The translations under genes and the position numbers were made by a program. Below are positions 47,295-58,156 of a DNA stretch of 64,000 nt, piece after piece. Below the pieces are notes generated by a model that worked only from the letters and a program-made list of their open reading frames with translations, did no database searches and had not been told where the DNA came from. The DNA is from Cavia porcellus (taxonomy: Eukaryota; Chordata; Mammalia; Rodentia; Caviidae), in assembly GCF_034190915.1 (NCBI RefSeq), contig NW_026947486.1, positions 18,440,001 to 18,504,000 on the forward strand, in the 5' to 3' direction. Position 1 is the stretch's first letter. The number at the start of each line of letters is the position of its first letter.

Positions 47295-47570
47295 TGCTGG
47301 GTATCGAAACTAGGCACTTCACACTACGCACATTCTCATACTTTTTAAAAAATTTTTATTCTGAGGTAGGGTCTGGCTAAATTGCTAAGTTACCCAGGCT
47401 GGGCTCAAACTTTAAATCTTTCTGTCTCAGGGGCTGGGGGTTTAGCTGAGCGGCATAAGCACCTGCCTGGCAAGCAGGTGGTCGTGAGTTCGATCCCTGG
47501 TACCGATAAAAATGAAAAAGACAAAAAAAATCTTTCTGCCTCGTCCTGTCAGTACTGTTGAGTTTTTTGA
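47295..47570 (-). repeat. Composite B1+ID SINE, antisense, split by a younger ID
   Basis: Reversed ID half (AGTGCTGGGTATCGAAACTA), reversed B1 half (GAGGTAGGGTCTGGCTAAAT ... CTTTCTGTCTCAG). The B1 resumes after the inserted ID with CTTTCTGCCTCGTCCTG. Confidence 0.8.
47431..47527 (+). repeat. Young ID SINE, sense, nested in a B1
   Basis: GGGCTGGGGGTTTAGCTGAG to GGTACCGATAAAAATGAAAA, then AGAC and A. AAATCTTTCTG at 47414-47424 and 47528-47538 is the target duplication. Confidence 0.94.
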
Positions 47571-47639
47571 GAGTTTTTCAATATTCTGAATAAAAATCTT
47601 ATATTACTTATGTGATTTATCAGCAAATGTTTTCTTTCT

Positions 47640-48640
47640 TTTAGTAGATTGATGTTTCATTGTCTTTTTAACTTAATACATTTTTTAAAATTTTTATTTT
47701 GAAGAGAACAAAAACAAAACAGAACAAAGCAGAGCAGAGTAAAACAATGCAAATAACCCAGAATTTTAGAAAAAGACGGCAGGAAATCAGCAGTGGCTAT
47801 CATAATGTCTCTTGTTTGCTTTGAAATAGTTGTCCATACCTTCACACACAAGTTAATACACTTTTTAAAATTTTTACTTTAAATAGAATAAAACAGAACA
47901 AAACAGAGCAAAGTAGAACAGAGTAAAACAATGCAAATAGCACAGGATTTCAGAAAAAGCAGGAAATCAACAGTGGCTATCATGTCTCTTGTTTTCTTCA
48001 AAATAGTTGTCCATACCTTCACACGCATTAAGCTAATACAAATCAAAATAGTGTGAAAGTAATGAAAACACAAGAATGAGAGCCTTAAGGCCTTTCAAGA
48101 CCAGACACTAGGAAATCAATAATGGCTACCATAATGTCTCTTGTTTTCTTTAAAATAGCTGTCCATATCTTCATACGTATTAGAATGAAATAATTGAAAA
48201 CAGACTAAAACCAATCAAAACCAAGAATAAAAGCATTACAATAAGTTAATACAAGTCAAAATAGTATAAAAGCAATCAAAACAAAGCAAAAGAATGAATA
48301 TATTTGTTATACATAACAATCACATTCATCATAGGGAATTTGTGCCCTGCACATAATATATCTTATTTTTCCCATTCCCCTCCACTCCCTTCAAACTTTC
48401 TTCCTCTCCCAACTTACAATAGCTTTGTTTCCATTTTCCCTTCCATTACTTTTTTTTCCTTTTCCCTTCCCCTACCCTGATTCCTTGTTTCCCTTTCCAT
48501 TTAAGCATATGCTTCCTATTTCCCAATATCTAGTCTCCATTATACTCCTTATTTACCTTTTAGGTTCCTCACACAGGGGAAACAATGCAATTCTTAGGTG
48601 TCCAGTTTATTTCACTTAAGGTTAAGGTTAAGACAAAAAC
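47640..48640 (-). mobile_element. L1-type 3' region with tandem A-rich repeats, antisense
   Basis: The reversed pyrimidine stretch 48360-48500 matches the G/A-rich tract of the L1 3'UTR (compare 61430-61560). Leftward (downstream on the minus strand) come about 160-180-bp tandem units starting near 47680, 47853 and 48033. Each contains CATAATGTCTCTTGTTTTCT or a close variant and a GTTGTCCATACCTTCA-like end. A partial unit is at 48190-48290. The same unit type occurs in the HAL1-like element at 51.0-52.3 kb. Confidence 0.7.
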
Positions 48641-48892
48641 TTGGTAAATTGTTCAGCGTCCTTCCTTAGCCTCTCAGTAGCTTGGATTATAGGCATCCAT
48701 CTGATTTATCATTTTTTAAAAAGGATTTTGCATTTGAACTCATATTTGAAAACCCTTTTTCACTCTAGGTTGTAAGAATTTCCTCTAAAAGTTTTGTACT
48801 TTTATATTTGAACATGGTTTGAGATAATTTTGTATATGGCATTAAGGTTAGGTACAGATCTGTTTTTGTGTATATGGATGTTTTTAAATGAC

Positions 48893-49070
48893 TTTTTTCA
48901 GTACTGGGGATTGAACTCAGGACTTTGCACTGAGCTATATTCCCTAGCCTTTTAAAATATTTTGAAACAAGGTCTCATTAAGTTATTAACTTCCCCAGGC
49001 TGAGCTTGAACTTGTAATCATCCTGCCTCAGCCTCCCAGAGTGCAGGGATTATAGACATGCATTATTAGG
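48893..49070 (-). repeat. Composite B1+ID SINE, antisense
   Basis: TTCAGTACTGGGGATTGAAC, then GAAACAAGGTCTCATTAAGT and AGGGATTATAGACATGCATT. Confidence 0.86.
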
Positions 49071-49647
49071 TTCATTTCTTTAAATTAATTAATTAATTAA
49101 TTTGTCAGAATCAATTGCCTGTATTTATGTGAGTCAATTTCCAGACGTTCTTTTGTTCCAATGGTTTGTGCTTTTATTGCTTTGCCAATACCATTATCTT
49201 GACTAGTGTGGCTTTACAGTAAATGTTAATTAGGGTCATTATTCCAATTTTCTATTTTTTAATTTAGCTGTTTATACCCTATAAGTTTTATAGTCATTTG
49301 TCTATATCCACAGAAAGTCCTGTTGGAATTTTTGTTGGAATTAGGATAAATCTACTGAATATGTGGAGAACTGACATCTTTAAAATGTTGTGTCTTTCAT
49401 CATACAAATAGGGTATATTTCTTCATTTATTTAAATTTTTTTATTCGGTTAGCATTTTGTAGTTTTCAACAGACAAGTCATGCATATGGCTTGCTAGATT
49501 TATACTTATTTTATTTCTTTAGAACTGTTATAAATGATTTTAAAGTCATTTTTCAACTTTTCATTGTTAACATATAGAAATATGATTTTTATGTTGTCCC
49601 TATTTCCTGATATATTATTAAAGTATTAGTTATGAGAAGAATTTTTT

Positions 49648-49737
49648 GGGCTGGTGATACAGCTCAGTGGCACAGTGCCTGCCTGGCAAGTGTCAGGTCA
49701 TGAGTTCAATTCCCGGTACCAAAAAAAAAAAAAAAAA
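49648..49737 (+). repeat. ID SINE, sense
   Basis: GGGCTGGTGATACAGCTCAG, GGTCATGAGTTCAATTCCCG, GTACC, A17. Confidence 0.92.
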
Positions 49738-49784
49738 CCAGTTTCTCTGTTTTCCTCCTTACTATCTTTTTTCTTCCCCTTTTT

Positions 49785-49902
49785 TGCTGGGGGACAGATT
49801 TCATTGTGTTGCTCAGGCTAGGCTCAAATGCTGAAATTCAAAATCCTGTGGCATCACCCTGCCAAGTAGCTGGAAGTACCGGTGTGTGCCAGCATGCCCT
49901 GC
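49785..49902 (-). repeat. B1-type SINE, antisense, diverged
   Basis: GACAGATTTCATTGTGTTGC, CAGGCTAGGCTCAAATGCTG and GTGTGTGCCAGCATGCCCTG. Confidence 0.7.
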
Positions 49903-50468
49903 ACAGATTTTTCTAAGCAATCATGTCATCTAGAAGAAGTAGGGTTAATTTTATTTCTTCTAGTCTTTATGCCTTTTAAAAAGCCCATTAATTTGATTTT
50001 GTGACTTTGGCAGTTTTTAATGAGTAATTATCAAATATCGATTCTATGATGTTAATTTTTTTTTAATTTGGTACTGTTCTACCCTTTTCTGTTTTTCTAT
50101 TTTCTTTGATTTTTGTTTCTTTCTTTGAAAAAAAGAGAACCTTATGCAATATAACAACCATTGTTAAATTTCTTTCATTCTGTTTGAAAACCTGTATTGT
50201 TATTGAGTTTGCTGTTGTTGTTTATGTCATTTGCTTTTTGTTTTTCTTTTCTGACTTTTCTCTTTAAAAAAAGTACATTATTACACAGACAGAGATTTCC
50301 AGTATGATATTGAGTAGGAATTATGAGAAAAGGCACTTTTTCCTTATTTTACATTTAAGTATTTCACATTTAAGTTCTTCATCAAGGTTGAAGAAGTTCT
50401 TAGTTATTGAGAATTTTTATGATAAATGCATGCTATATTTTTACAAATCTTTGTTTGTTTGTTTTGTT

Positions 50469-50544
50469 TTGTGGTGCTAGGAATCTAACTCACAGCTTCA
50501 CACTTGCCAGGCAGGTAGGTGCTTGTGCCACTATATTCCCGGCC
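50469..50544 (-). repeat. ID SINE, antisense
   Basis: TTGTGGTGCTAGGAATCTAA, CACACTTGCCAGGCAGGTAG and CCACTATATTCCCGGCCC. Confidence 0.85.
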
Positions 50545-50689
50545 CTACAAATGGTTTTGATTGCATCAATTGTCATGATGCAATTTTCCTTTTCTTAATG
50601 TGGTTGAGTACATTGATTAATTCTCTAACATTGAACCTGCTTTGTATTCTTGATATAAACCCCATTTTATCTATATGTGTCTAGGTAGT

Positions 50690-50926
50690 TTTGTACTACT
50701 GGGGGATTGAACCTGTGACCTTCATACTGAGTGCATCCCTTCCCTTTTAAAATTATTTTATGATAAATGTAATTAATATGTATGACAAATATATGGTAAT
50801 AAAAATAAAGTTACTTTAAATTTTTGATACATGGTCTCACTAAGTTACCCAGGCTGGGATTAAATTTGTGATCCTCCTGCCCCAGCCTCCCAGAATGCTG
50901 GGATTACAGGCATGTAGATGTATAAT
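50690..50926 (-). repeat. Composite B1+ID SINE, antisense
   Basis: Reversed ID half (TACTACTGGGGGATTGAACC), an AT-rich linker, then reversed B1 (ACATGGTCTCACTAAGTTAC ... GGGATTACAGGCATGTAG). Confidence 0.82.
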
Positions 50927-50959
50927 TTTCTTTTTATGTTTTTTTAAGGAGAAAAAAAA

Positions 50960-52335
50960 CAGAAAAAGGGTACAAGTTATACAGAACTTCAGAAAAAATA
51001 AACAGGAAATCACTAGTTAATTACATATTGTCATCTTAGAAATAGTTGTTGAAGTTACAAAATTAAAGCATATAGAGGGGACTTTCAAACAGTGAGACTG
51101 CAAACAGTTTTGTTCAATGATCCAACAAAACTCAGTAATATTGGGGCTGGGGATTTAGCTCAGCGGCATAAGCGCCTGCCTTGCAAGCAGGCAGTCGTGA
51201 GTTCGATCCCCGGTACCGATAAAAATGAAAAAGACCAAAAAAAAAAAATTAAATCAAAACTCAGTAATATGGTCATCTATCTTATACACTTAAATATATA
51301 TGTAGTTATATCTTTTAGAGAACTTTCTTTTCCTTTCTTTTGTACAAGACAATTACACATTTTGGGTTTTATTGCTCCCACAGTTCTTAATACTTTTTTT
51401 TTGAAGAAGGTAAAACCAAATGTGACATACCAGGACAGAGTCAGTCAAATCAAAAGGATGGACATAATACATAATGTAAAAATACAAGGTGATCAACAAT
51501 GGTTACCATAATGCCTCTTGTTATCTTAAAAAGAATTGCCTATATCATCAGTTATAATAAAATTGAACAAAACAGTAAAGAATAAGAACAATAAAACAAA
51601 ACATTGGAGACATTAGAGGACTTCAAAAGTAGATAATAGTCAACCAGAATGGGTGTCACAATGAATCTTACTGTCTTCATAGTTGTTGCCTATACTTTCA
51701 AACTTGGTACTATCAAGCATAACAGAATAGAGGAAAATCAGTCAAAACAAGATGGTGAGAGAAATACAGAGTTTCAAATCAAGTTAATAGGAAATCAAAG
51801 TGGATTACTACAATATATCCTGCTATTTTTTATTTATTTTTCCCTTAATTAAAAGGATAAAAATGAAAAAACTAGATAATAAAAAGGAGATTGAGATAAA
51901 AAAGAGGGCATAGCAACAAAACAGCACAGATCAAAACATAGCCATTTAAGCAAAATAGTATTTCACCACAAGATAATCTCGACATAATGGTAGTTACCAT
52001 AGTGTCTCTTCCCTTAAAATCTTTGGGTATAACTTCATATACTGTAGCATCAAACATATCAAGACAATGTAAAACCGTTCAAGAGAATGACAGTATTACA
52101 GGGTATTTAGAGTCAACTAACAGAAAATGAACAATGGTTTCTGTATAATCTCCTTGTCTATAAAAGTTTTGTTTATAGTATCACATATAATAAAATCCAA
52201 TAAGGTATAACACGTTAAAACCGATGGAGACAGAAGAACAAAAGCTTGATGGGACTTCAAAACAAGAGGATATTAAATCAGCACTACCTATTATGATGTC
52301 TTGTTTTCTCCAAAATGGCTGTTCCTACCATCCAA
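50960..52335 (-). repeat. Degenerate ~150-bp tandem units 3' of ORF1
   Basis: Anchor phrases recur at about 51496, 51651, 51797, 51989, 52130 and 52280, for example ATGGTTACCATAATGCCTCT, GTAGTTACCATAGTGTCTCT and CTACCTATTATGATGTCTTG. Spacings are about 140-190 bp. Each unit ends with an A-rich AAAACAAAA-type linker. Related units are at 47680-48290 and 4140-4330. Confidence 0.7.
51142..51254 (+). repeat. Young ID SINE, sense, nested in the HAL1-like element
   Basis: Full ID with GGTACCGATAAAAATGAAAA, AGACC and A. CAAAACTCAGTAATAT at 51126-51141 and 51255-51270 is a perfect 16-bp duplication. Confidence 0.95.
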
Positions 52336-52416
52336 CCTTCTCTGCCTCATTTCTGTTGAGCTCTTTTTCTGTCATTAGTTGTCAGTTTGTCCTCTTCATT
52401 TTGTTTTCTGCTCCAT

Positions 52417-53489
52417 TCATTGTGTCCTCTCTGCCACTGTCTCTGGAATCTTGGTATTTTTCATTTTTAGAATATCCTGCAGGATTCTCTGTAGAGTTGA
52501 ATTGGTGGTTGCAAATTCCCCGAGTTCCTCTTTATCCTGGAAGCCCCTTGTTTTTCCATCAATTTCTAGGGACAGTTGTACAGGATATATCAGTCTTGGC
52601 TGGAGGTTATTATCTTTCAAGCTTGAATTATTTCCCCCCACGCTCTTCGTGATTTGATGGTTTGTGCTGAGAAGTCTGCTGTAATTCTGATGGGTGTTCC
52701 CTTGTAAATGAGCTGTTTCTTGTTTCTGAGGGCTTTTAATATTCTGTTCTTATATTTGTTTTCTGGAATTTTGATTATTATATGCCTGGGTGTAGCTCTG
52801 CTTGGGTTGTAGGTGGCTGGGGTCCTGTATGCCTCATACATGTGAGTATCTTTACCTTTTGCTAAATTAGGGAAATTCTCCTGGATTATTTCTGTGAATA
52901 GCTTTTGTAGTTCATTTGTTTGAGTCCCTACTTCTTTTATGTTCTTAATTCTTAAGTTATAGATCCTCTTATCATCTTCTAATCTTTGTATTATTGCTGT
53001 TTGTTTTCTTGTTATTTTTAAGAAGTTTTTCATTTCATGCTCCCACCTTACAAATCTGACCTCCAGTCCTGATAATCTATCCTTAGTTTCTTTCAAGCTC
53101 TTTTGCCAGCTTTCAATAGAGTTTTTAGTTTCCTGGTAATCTCTTTGAACCTGCTTCACGTATTCTATGTTTTCTCTATTTTCTCCATCAAACAATTCTC
53201 CCCTTTTTTTTTCTGTTCTTCCATTCCACCATCTGTTTTTTCTTGGGTGGTGCTTAGTGTTTCTCTAACTATTCTACTTATTTCTTGCTTTATTTCATTA
53301 AATACTTCATTTTTGAACTCGTCTATGAGGCTCCGGAGATACCACTTTATGTCTATAGGTGCGTGTTTGATATTGCATGTTTTCTGTCTTCTCTTTTGCA
53401 TTTACCTTTCCTGCATCAGTGTTCTCAAGATTGGGGACTGAGAACCCTTTCTTGTTGCTCCCTTTTCCCATACTTTTTGTTCCTTCCAT
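52417..53489 (-). pseudogene. L1 ORF1 of the HAL1-like element, frameshifted
   Basis: ORF1p is a trimeric RNA-binding chaperone. Minus-strand frames that join end to end are 53489-53307 (basic N-terminus, MGKGSNKKGFS), 53401-53165 (FKNEVFNEIKQEISRIVRET), 53195-52617 (192 codons) and 52641-52417. The second and start of the third form a coiled coil. The third continues into the RRM domain (IYNLRIKNIKE) and the C-terminal domain (PRHIIIKIPENKYKNRIL). The last frame gives the end (FQDKEELGEFATTNSTLQRI). At least two or three frameshifts break it, so this copy is dead, although long stretches stay readable and it is therefore fairly young. Confidence 0.88.
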
Positions 53490-54257
53490 ACAAGCGTATG
53501 TAGGAGGCCCAGTTTTTTTTTTTTTTTTTCTCTTTGTCTGTTACAGTTTGTTTGAATCCACTGGCTAGGTGTTCCCGCCCACTGCAGTGTACTAGGGAGA
53601 CACAGACCTGGGCAGCCTCTGCTGGGCCCGCCCCTCCAGGTCAACCTACTGAATGTTTCACTGCTAGGGTGCACCGCCAGGCGCAGGGACCTGATTTGGG
53701 CTAGCCTACTGGATCTTAGTCCACGGCATCACCAGGCCAAGCGCTCCCCACCACTCCCGCTTGAGAGGGGAATATGCAACTAAAGTCATTGCAGGGCCCT
53801 GTTCCGGCTAGTCTGCTCGTTCCCAGAATGTCCTCTGTTGGAGCTTCCTAGTCTATGAAAGGGTCCCCATTTCTCTCACTCACCGCAGGTCGATGCAGGG
53901 CTTCCTGCCAGTCTCGCTCTCAATGCTGTTTGGTTCGCCGATTCCATCTCTCAGAGCTTTCGCATGTCTCTCTCCCTTATGGGCAGATTGGGATGCAGTA
54001 TTGGCAGCAGGAAATTCAAATCGCGGCTTCCAATGGCGCGGAATCCAGCTTCGCACTGAGATTTTATCTGTTCCTGTTATAGCATCAGGATTGCATTTCC
54101 AGTGGGTTTCTCTCAGCTTAGTTTGTTCCTGGGTGGGCAGGGTACATCTCCCCTTGCGTAGGACTCCTCACACGGCACCGCTCCTAGATTCTAAACTGGT
54201 AATCTCAGAGAGCCTGCGTGGCTGCTGTTATATGTCCGCCATGTTCTCCCAGAAGTC
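53490..54257 (-). promoter_or_regulatory. L1-type 5'UTR/promoter of the HAL1-like element
   Basis: This is more GC-rich than its surroundings (53570-54240), as in active L1 5'UTRs. Near its outer end the minus strand reads AACATGGCGGACATATAACA, a YY1-like motif within about 15-20 bp of the start, as in L1 promoters. A T-run at 53513-53529 (A-run on the element's strand) precedes ORF1. Confidence 0.7.
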
Positions 54258-55629
54258 TTTCTTTTTATGTTTTGTCTGGGTTTAGTATCATGGCTTCATA
54301 AAATAAGTTGAAAAACATTCCTTCCTTTCCTTTTCTTTGGAAGAGATCTTTCAGAATTGGTGTTAATGTTTCTTTAAATGTTGGAATTAACCAGAGAAAA
54401 CATTTGAGTCAGGGTTTTCCTTTTTCCAGAGGTCTTAAACTTTGAATTGAGTTTCTTTAGAATATATAAGTATTCACATAGTATTCAAGTTATCTATTTC
54501 AGCTTCCGAAAGTTTTTGGTAGTTTGTGATTTTCAAGGAATTAGTCCATCTCATTTAAGTTGTCTAATTTAGGTACATACAGTTGTTCAAAGTGTCCACT
54601 TACCGTTTTAGTGTCTGCCTGATCTTAAGTGATGAAGTGATCTTTCATTCTTGATATTGGTAATTTGAGTGCTCTCTTTCATTTCTCAGGCATGCAAGGG
54701 ATTTTTGTTGATCTTTTCAAATAGCCACCTTCTAGTTATTATTGATTTTTCTCCATTTATTCTCTTAGTTTGCTTTCATTTCTGCTTTCTCTTGATTACT
54801 TACTGTATCTATTTGCTTTGGATTTATTTTGTTCTTTTCTAGTTCTGTAAGGTAAAAAGTGTAGAGGGAGAAATTACTGATGTGCCATGTTTCTTCCCAA
54901 AGAGCATTTAGTGCCATCAATTTTCCTCTAAGAGTAATTTTTCAGTTGTAGCCCACAAATTGGTTTATAACATATTTTCATTTTTCTTGAGTTGAAAATA
55001 TTTTCTATACTCACTCTACCATTTTGTGTGTTCTGCATCCCTAGCTGCTCAAATTACAATTTTACACAGTTTTTCTTTTTTTCATAATTATTTAAATCTG
55101 TGCTATAGACTATCCAAATGTTTGGAGATTTCCCTTTTATTGCTGATGGTGTCTATTTTAATTTCTGTTTGGTCAGGGAACATATTCTTTATAATGTCAT
55201 TTTTTAATATTTGGGAAGATTTGTTTTGTGACATAACATTTAGCCTTTTTTGTTGAAAGAATATGTATTGTATAAATTGAGGGTAGTTTTCAATGTGTAC
55301 ATGTCAGCTAATTCCACTCACTTGTTATGGTGTTCAGTTCTATGTTCTTTCTGATTTTTTGTCTACTTATTCTTTATATTAATTCAAATATATTTGGGTT
55401 TTTCTTTCTCATTTTAAGACTGGAAGTTTTTGCTTTACATATTTGAAAGCCCTGTTGTCACTTGTTATGCAGTAACATATTTAGTTATTAACATGTTTAG
55501 TTAAGTCCTTTGAATACAGTAACATTTTAGCATTATGCCATGTTCATGTTTGTTCAGAATTCTCTTGCTTGGTATTTTCATCATATATCCTTTTTCACCT
55601 TCTCACTTTTTAACTATGTTTTGTTTTTC

Positions 55630-55806
55630 TTTTTTTTTAGTACTGGAGATTGAACACAGGTCTTTCACACCAAGCTAGATCCCTAGCCCTTTTAATTTTT
55701 ATTTTGAGACAGGGTGTGCCTAAGTCACTAAATTGCCCAATCTGGGCTCAGAATTGTGATCTTCCTGATTCAGCCTCCCAGAGTGCTGGGATTATAGGAA
55801 TATGCT
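55630..55806 (-). repeat. Composite B1+ID SINE, antisense
   Basis: TTTTAGTACTGGAGATTGAA, TTGAGACAGGGTGTGCCTAA and GTGCTGGGATTATAGGAATA. Confidence 0.86.
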
Positions 55807-55989
55807 ATCCCTCCTTCCATTTTTAAGTGGATTATTTATAGATAGCATATAGTCAGTTATGTTTTTTTAAGTCTATTCTGCCAATCTTTAACTGGTATCT
55901 TTGGACCATTGCATTAGTAATTATTAATATGCTAAGACTACCATTTCATTACTTTCTTTGTATGACCCTTATGGAATTTTTTTGTTTGG

Positions 55990-56068
55990 GTTTTAAGATT
56001 CCAGGGTATGAATTTAGGGCCTTGTTCATGCGAAGCATGTGCTCTACTACTGAACTATTCTTCCAGTT
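55990..56068 (-). repeat. ID SINE, antisense, old
   Basis: CCAGGGTATGAATTTAGGGC, CGAAGCATGTGCTCTACTAC and TGAACTATTCTTCCAGTTCT. Confidence 0.6.
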
Positions 56069-57204
56069 CTAACTCTGATTTTGTTTCTCTTTTTTTCCTC
56101 ACTGCCTTGCATTCTTTTGGTTCATTTGGACACTTTTAATGCTACATTTTAATGCCTCTACTGTGATTTTTGGTTTATTCCTTTTAATATTTTTCTTGTT
56201 GCTCTAAGGATTATAATATACTTAGATTATAAGTATATAAGACTTACATATTCGACTTTTTACAGTCTACTTAGAATTATCCATTTAAGGGTACTTAGAA
56301 AACCTATAAACCCATTTACCCCTGCTCCTTTATGTTATAATTGCCTTACATATCACATCTATATCTATTGAATATCCCCTGACACATTATTACCATTTTC
56401 ACTATCAGCCACCAAACATTTTATAAAACTCAAGTTTATTTACCCAAATATTTGCCATTAATATTGCTTTTCTTTTATTCCTAATTTCTAAATTACCTTA
56501 TGGTGGTATTTACCAAGTGCCTGAAGAACTTCCTCTAGGAATTTTTTAGAATAAGCCTACTGACCATAAATTCTCATTCCTGAAGGATGTTTTTGTTGAA
56601 TATAAAATTGAATCTTACCACTTTTCTCTTTTTCCCTCAGAACTTCAAACATGTTGTTCCACTTCTGTCCTTTGAAAAGTTCACTGTCATTCTAGTTGTC
56701 ATATCCTCATGAGATAATGTTTTAAATGCTTTTTTCAAAATTCTTTGTTTTATTTTCATCAGGTTGATTTAGATATGTCTAGGAATGGATTTTCTTGTGT
56801 TTTCTTATTTGGAGTTTTTTACTAGGATTATGGAAAGTAAAAGTAAGTGCTACACTCAGAATGGAGTGAAATAATATAAGACTTCTTTTGAAAGTGAGCT
56901 TTGTATCATAGGGATCTGCACACAGAAATATTTCTGTTTGCTGTATCTCCAAGATGGATTTTAACATTAATGAACTCTGTAACTCCCACTCCCTTTCAGT
57001 GATACAGAAGATTGCTAAACATGGACTAGAATGGAGAGTGTTAAGCTCCTAGAAAAAGTAAGAGAGTTTTGTAGCTTTAAATACCTACTAAATTATAGGT
57101 TGCAGTTTTCAAATGCTACTTCTACTATAATGTATTATTGTGTACTTATAAAACTTGTTCCTTCTGCAAGATGAAACTTTAAGGTGATGGTAAGGTACTG
57201 GTTT

Positions 57205-57378
57205 GAAATACTCACTGAAGATTGAACCCAGAGCCTTTGCACTGTGCTACATACATCCACAGCCTTTTTTTTTTTTTTTTTTTTGAGACATGTTCTCAGT
57301 CACAATGTTGTCCATGCTGGACTTTAACTTGTGATCCTTCTGTCTCAACCTCTGAGAGTTCTGGGATTAGAGTTTAGC
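57205..57378 (-). repeat. Composite B1+ID SINE, antisense
   Basis: CTCACTGAAGATTGAACCCA, T18, GAGACATGTTCTCAGTCACA and AACCTCTGAGAGTTCTGGGA. Confidence 0.8.
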
Positions 57379-57818
57379 CACTTTTTGTCAGTGAAAATAT
57401 AAAATTTTAAATTCTTTCAGAAAGACATCAAGCCTGAGTTAAGAGCAGGGACTGGCATAGTATAGCATCACTGCCAGAACTGGCCTGCTCCCTGCATTTT
57501 TATAGCCTACAAGCTAAGAGTCTCTTTTTGGTTTTTAGTGATTGAAAAAACATCAAAAGTAGAATATTTCATGACATGTAAATATTATATGAAATTAAAA
57601 TTTCAAGGTTCATAAATGAAATCTTATTGGAACATAGCCATATCCATTTGTTTATATAATGTCTGTGATTTCTTTTACAGTACAGCCAAAGTTAAATAGT
57701 TAAAATAGAGTGTCCTGCAAAGCAAAAAATAATAACTGTCTAGCCCCTTATAGAAAATGTTTACTAATTCCTGATTTAGAAACATGTCCAGTGAATTGGA
57801 TTAGAGTATCAGTGATCT
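57379..57818. other. Unique stretch, nothing recognised
   Basis: No frame or repeat recognised. Confidence 0.45.
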
Positions 57819-57902
57819 GGGGGCTAAGGACTTAGCTCAATGGTAGAACACTTGTTTAGCAAGTGGGAGGCCCTGGGTATGAGCCTCAGCACCAGAAAAC
57901 AA
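57819..57902 (+). repeat. ID SINE, sense, old
   Basis: GGGGGCTAAGGACTTAGCTC, GTAGAACACTTGTTTAGCAA and GAGCCTCAGCACCAGAAAAC. Confidence 0.85.
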
Positions 57903-58073
57903 TGACCTAGAGCATCAATGATTTGTAACTAGAATTCAAACTTTGCTCTTTGAATAGGTATTAGAGAGTTGAAGGATAGAAGACTTGACTAGAGTTAACT
58001 GATTACAACTCTAGTCTGTTAACATATTAAATATTTTTTCAAGCTTATACCAGTATTCCACATTATCTATAGT

Positions 58074-58156
58074 TTGTGATGCTGAGGATAGAACCCAAGG
58101 TCTTGTGCATGCTAGACAAGTGCTCTACTATTTAGTTGTACTTCCAGCTCTACTTG
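58074..58156 (-). repeat. ID SINE, antisense, old
   Basis: GTGATGCTGAGGATAGAACC, CTAGACAAGTGCTCTACTAT and TTGTACTTCCAGCTCTAC. Confidence 0.75.

Larger units (their letters stand above)
50942..54257 (-). mobile_element. HAL1-like retrotransposon: L1 5'UTR and ORF1 without ORF2
   Basis: On the minus strand, from 54257: a 5'UTR of about 770 bp, then ORF1 (53489-52417), then about 1.4 kb of degenerate roughly 150-bp A-rich tandem units, and a short A-tail at 50942. TTTCTTTTTATGTTT flanks both ends (50927-50941, 54258-54272), so this is one complete insertion with a 15-bp target duplication. ORF2 (endonuclease and reverse transcriptase) is entirely missing. That layout is the definition of half-L1 (HAL1) elements; they depend on L1 for movement. 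A private deletion of ORF2 in this single copy is the alternative. Confidence 0.8.
48720..56960 (-). mobile_element. Old L1 LINE, antisense, split by a younger insertion
   Basis: 48720-50941 reads as reversed ORF2/3' end (TTGACTAGTGTGGCTTTACA at about 49199, TTAGGATAAATCTACTGAAT at about 49341). 54258-56960 is the upstream part, including GTTGATCTTTTCAAATAGCC (about 54708) and TTTCTGTTTGGTCAGGGAAC (about 55161). The two halves meet at the 50942-54257 insertion. Several SINEs and decay have destroyed every frame. Confidence 0.75.

Noticed and set aside
47640..48290. CRISPR-like or satellite array suggested by regularly spaced units
   Set aside because: The units are long (about 160-180 bp), diverged and without spacers, and they recur in L1-family 3' regions; they belong to the retrotransposon.
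51092..51511. 139-codon plus-strand frame
   Set aside because: It runs through an ID SINE and the antisense HAL1-like repeats; no gene signal.
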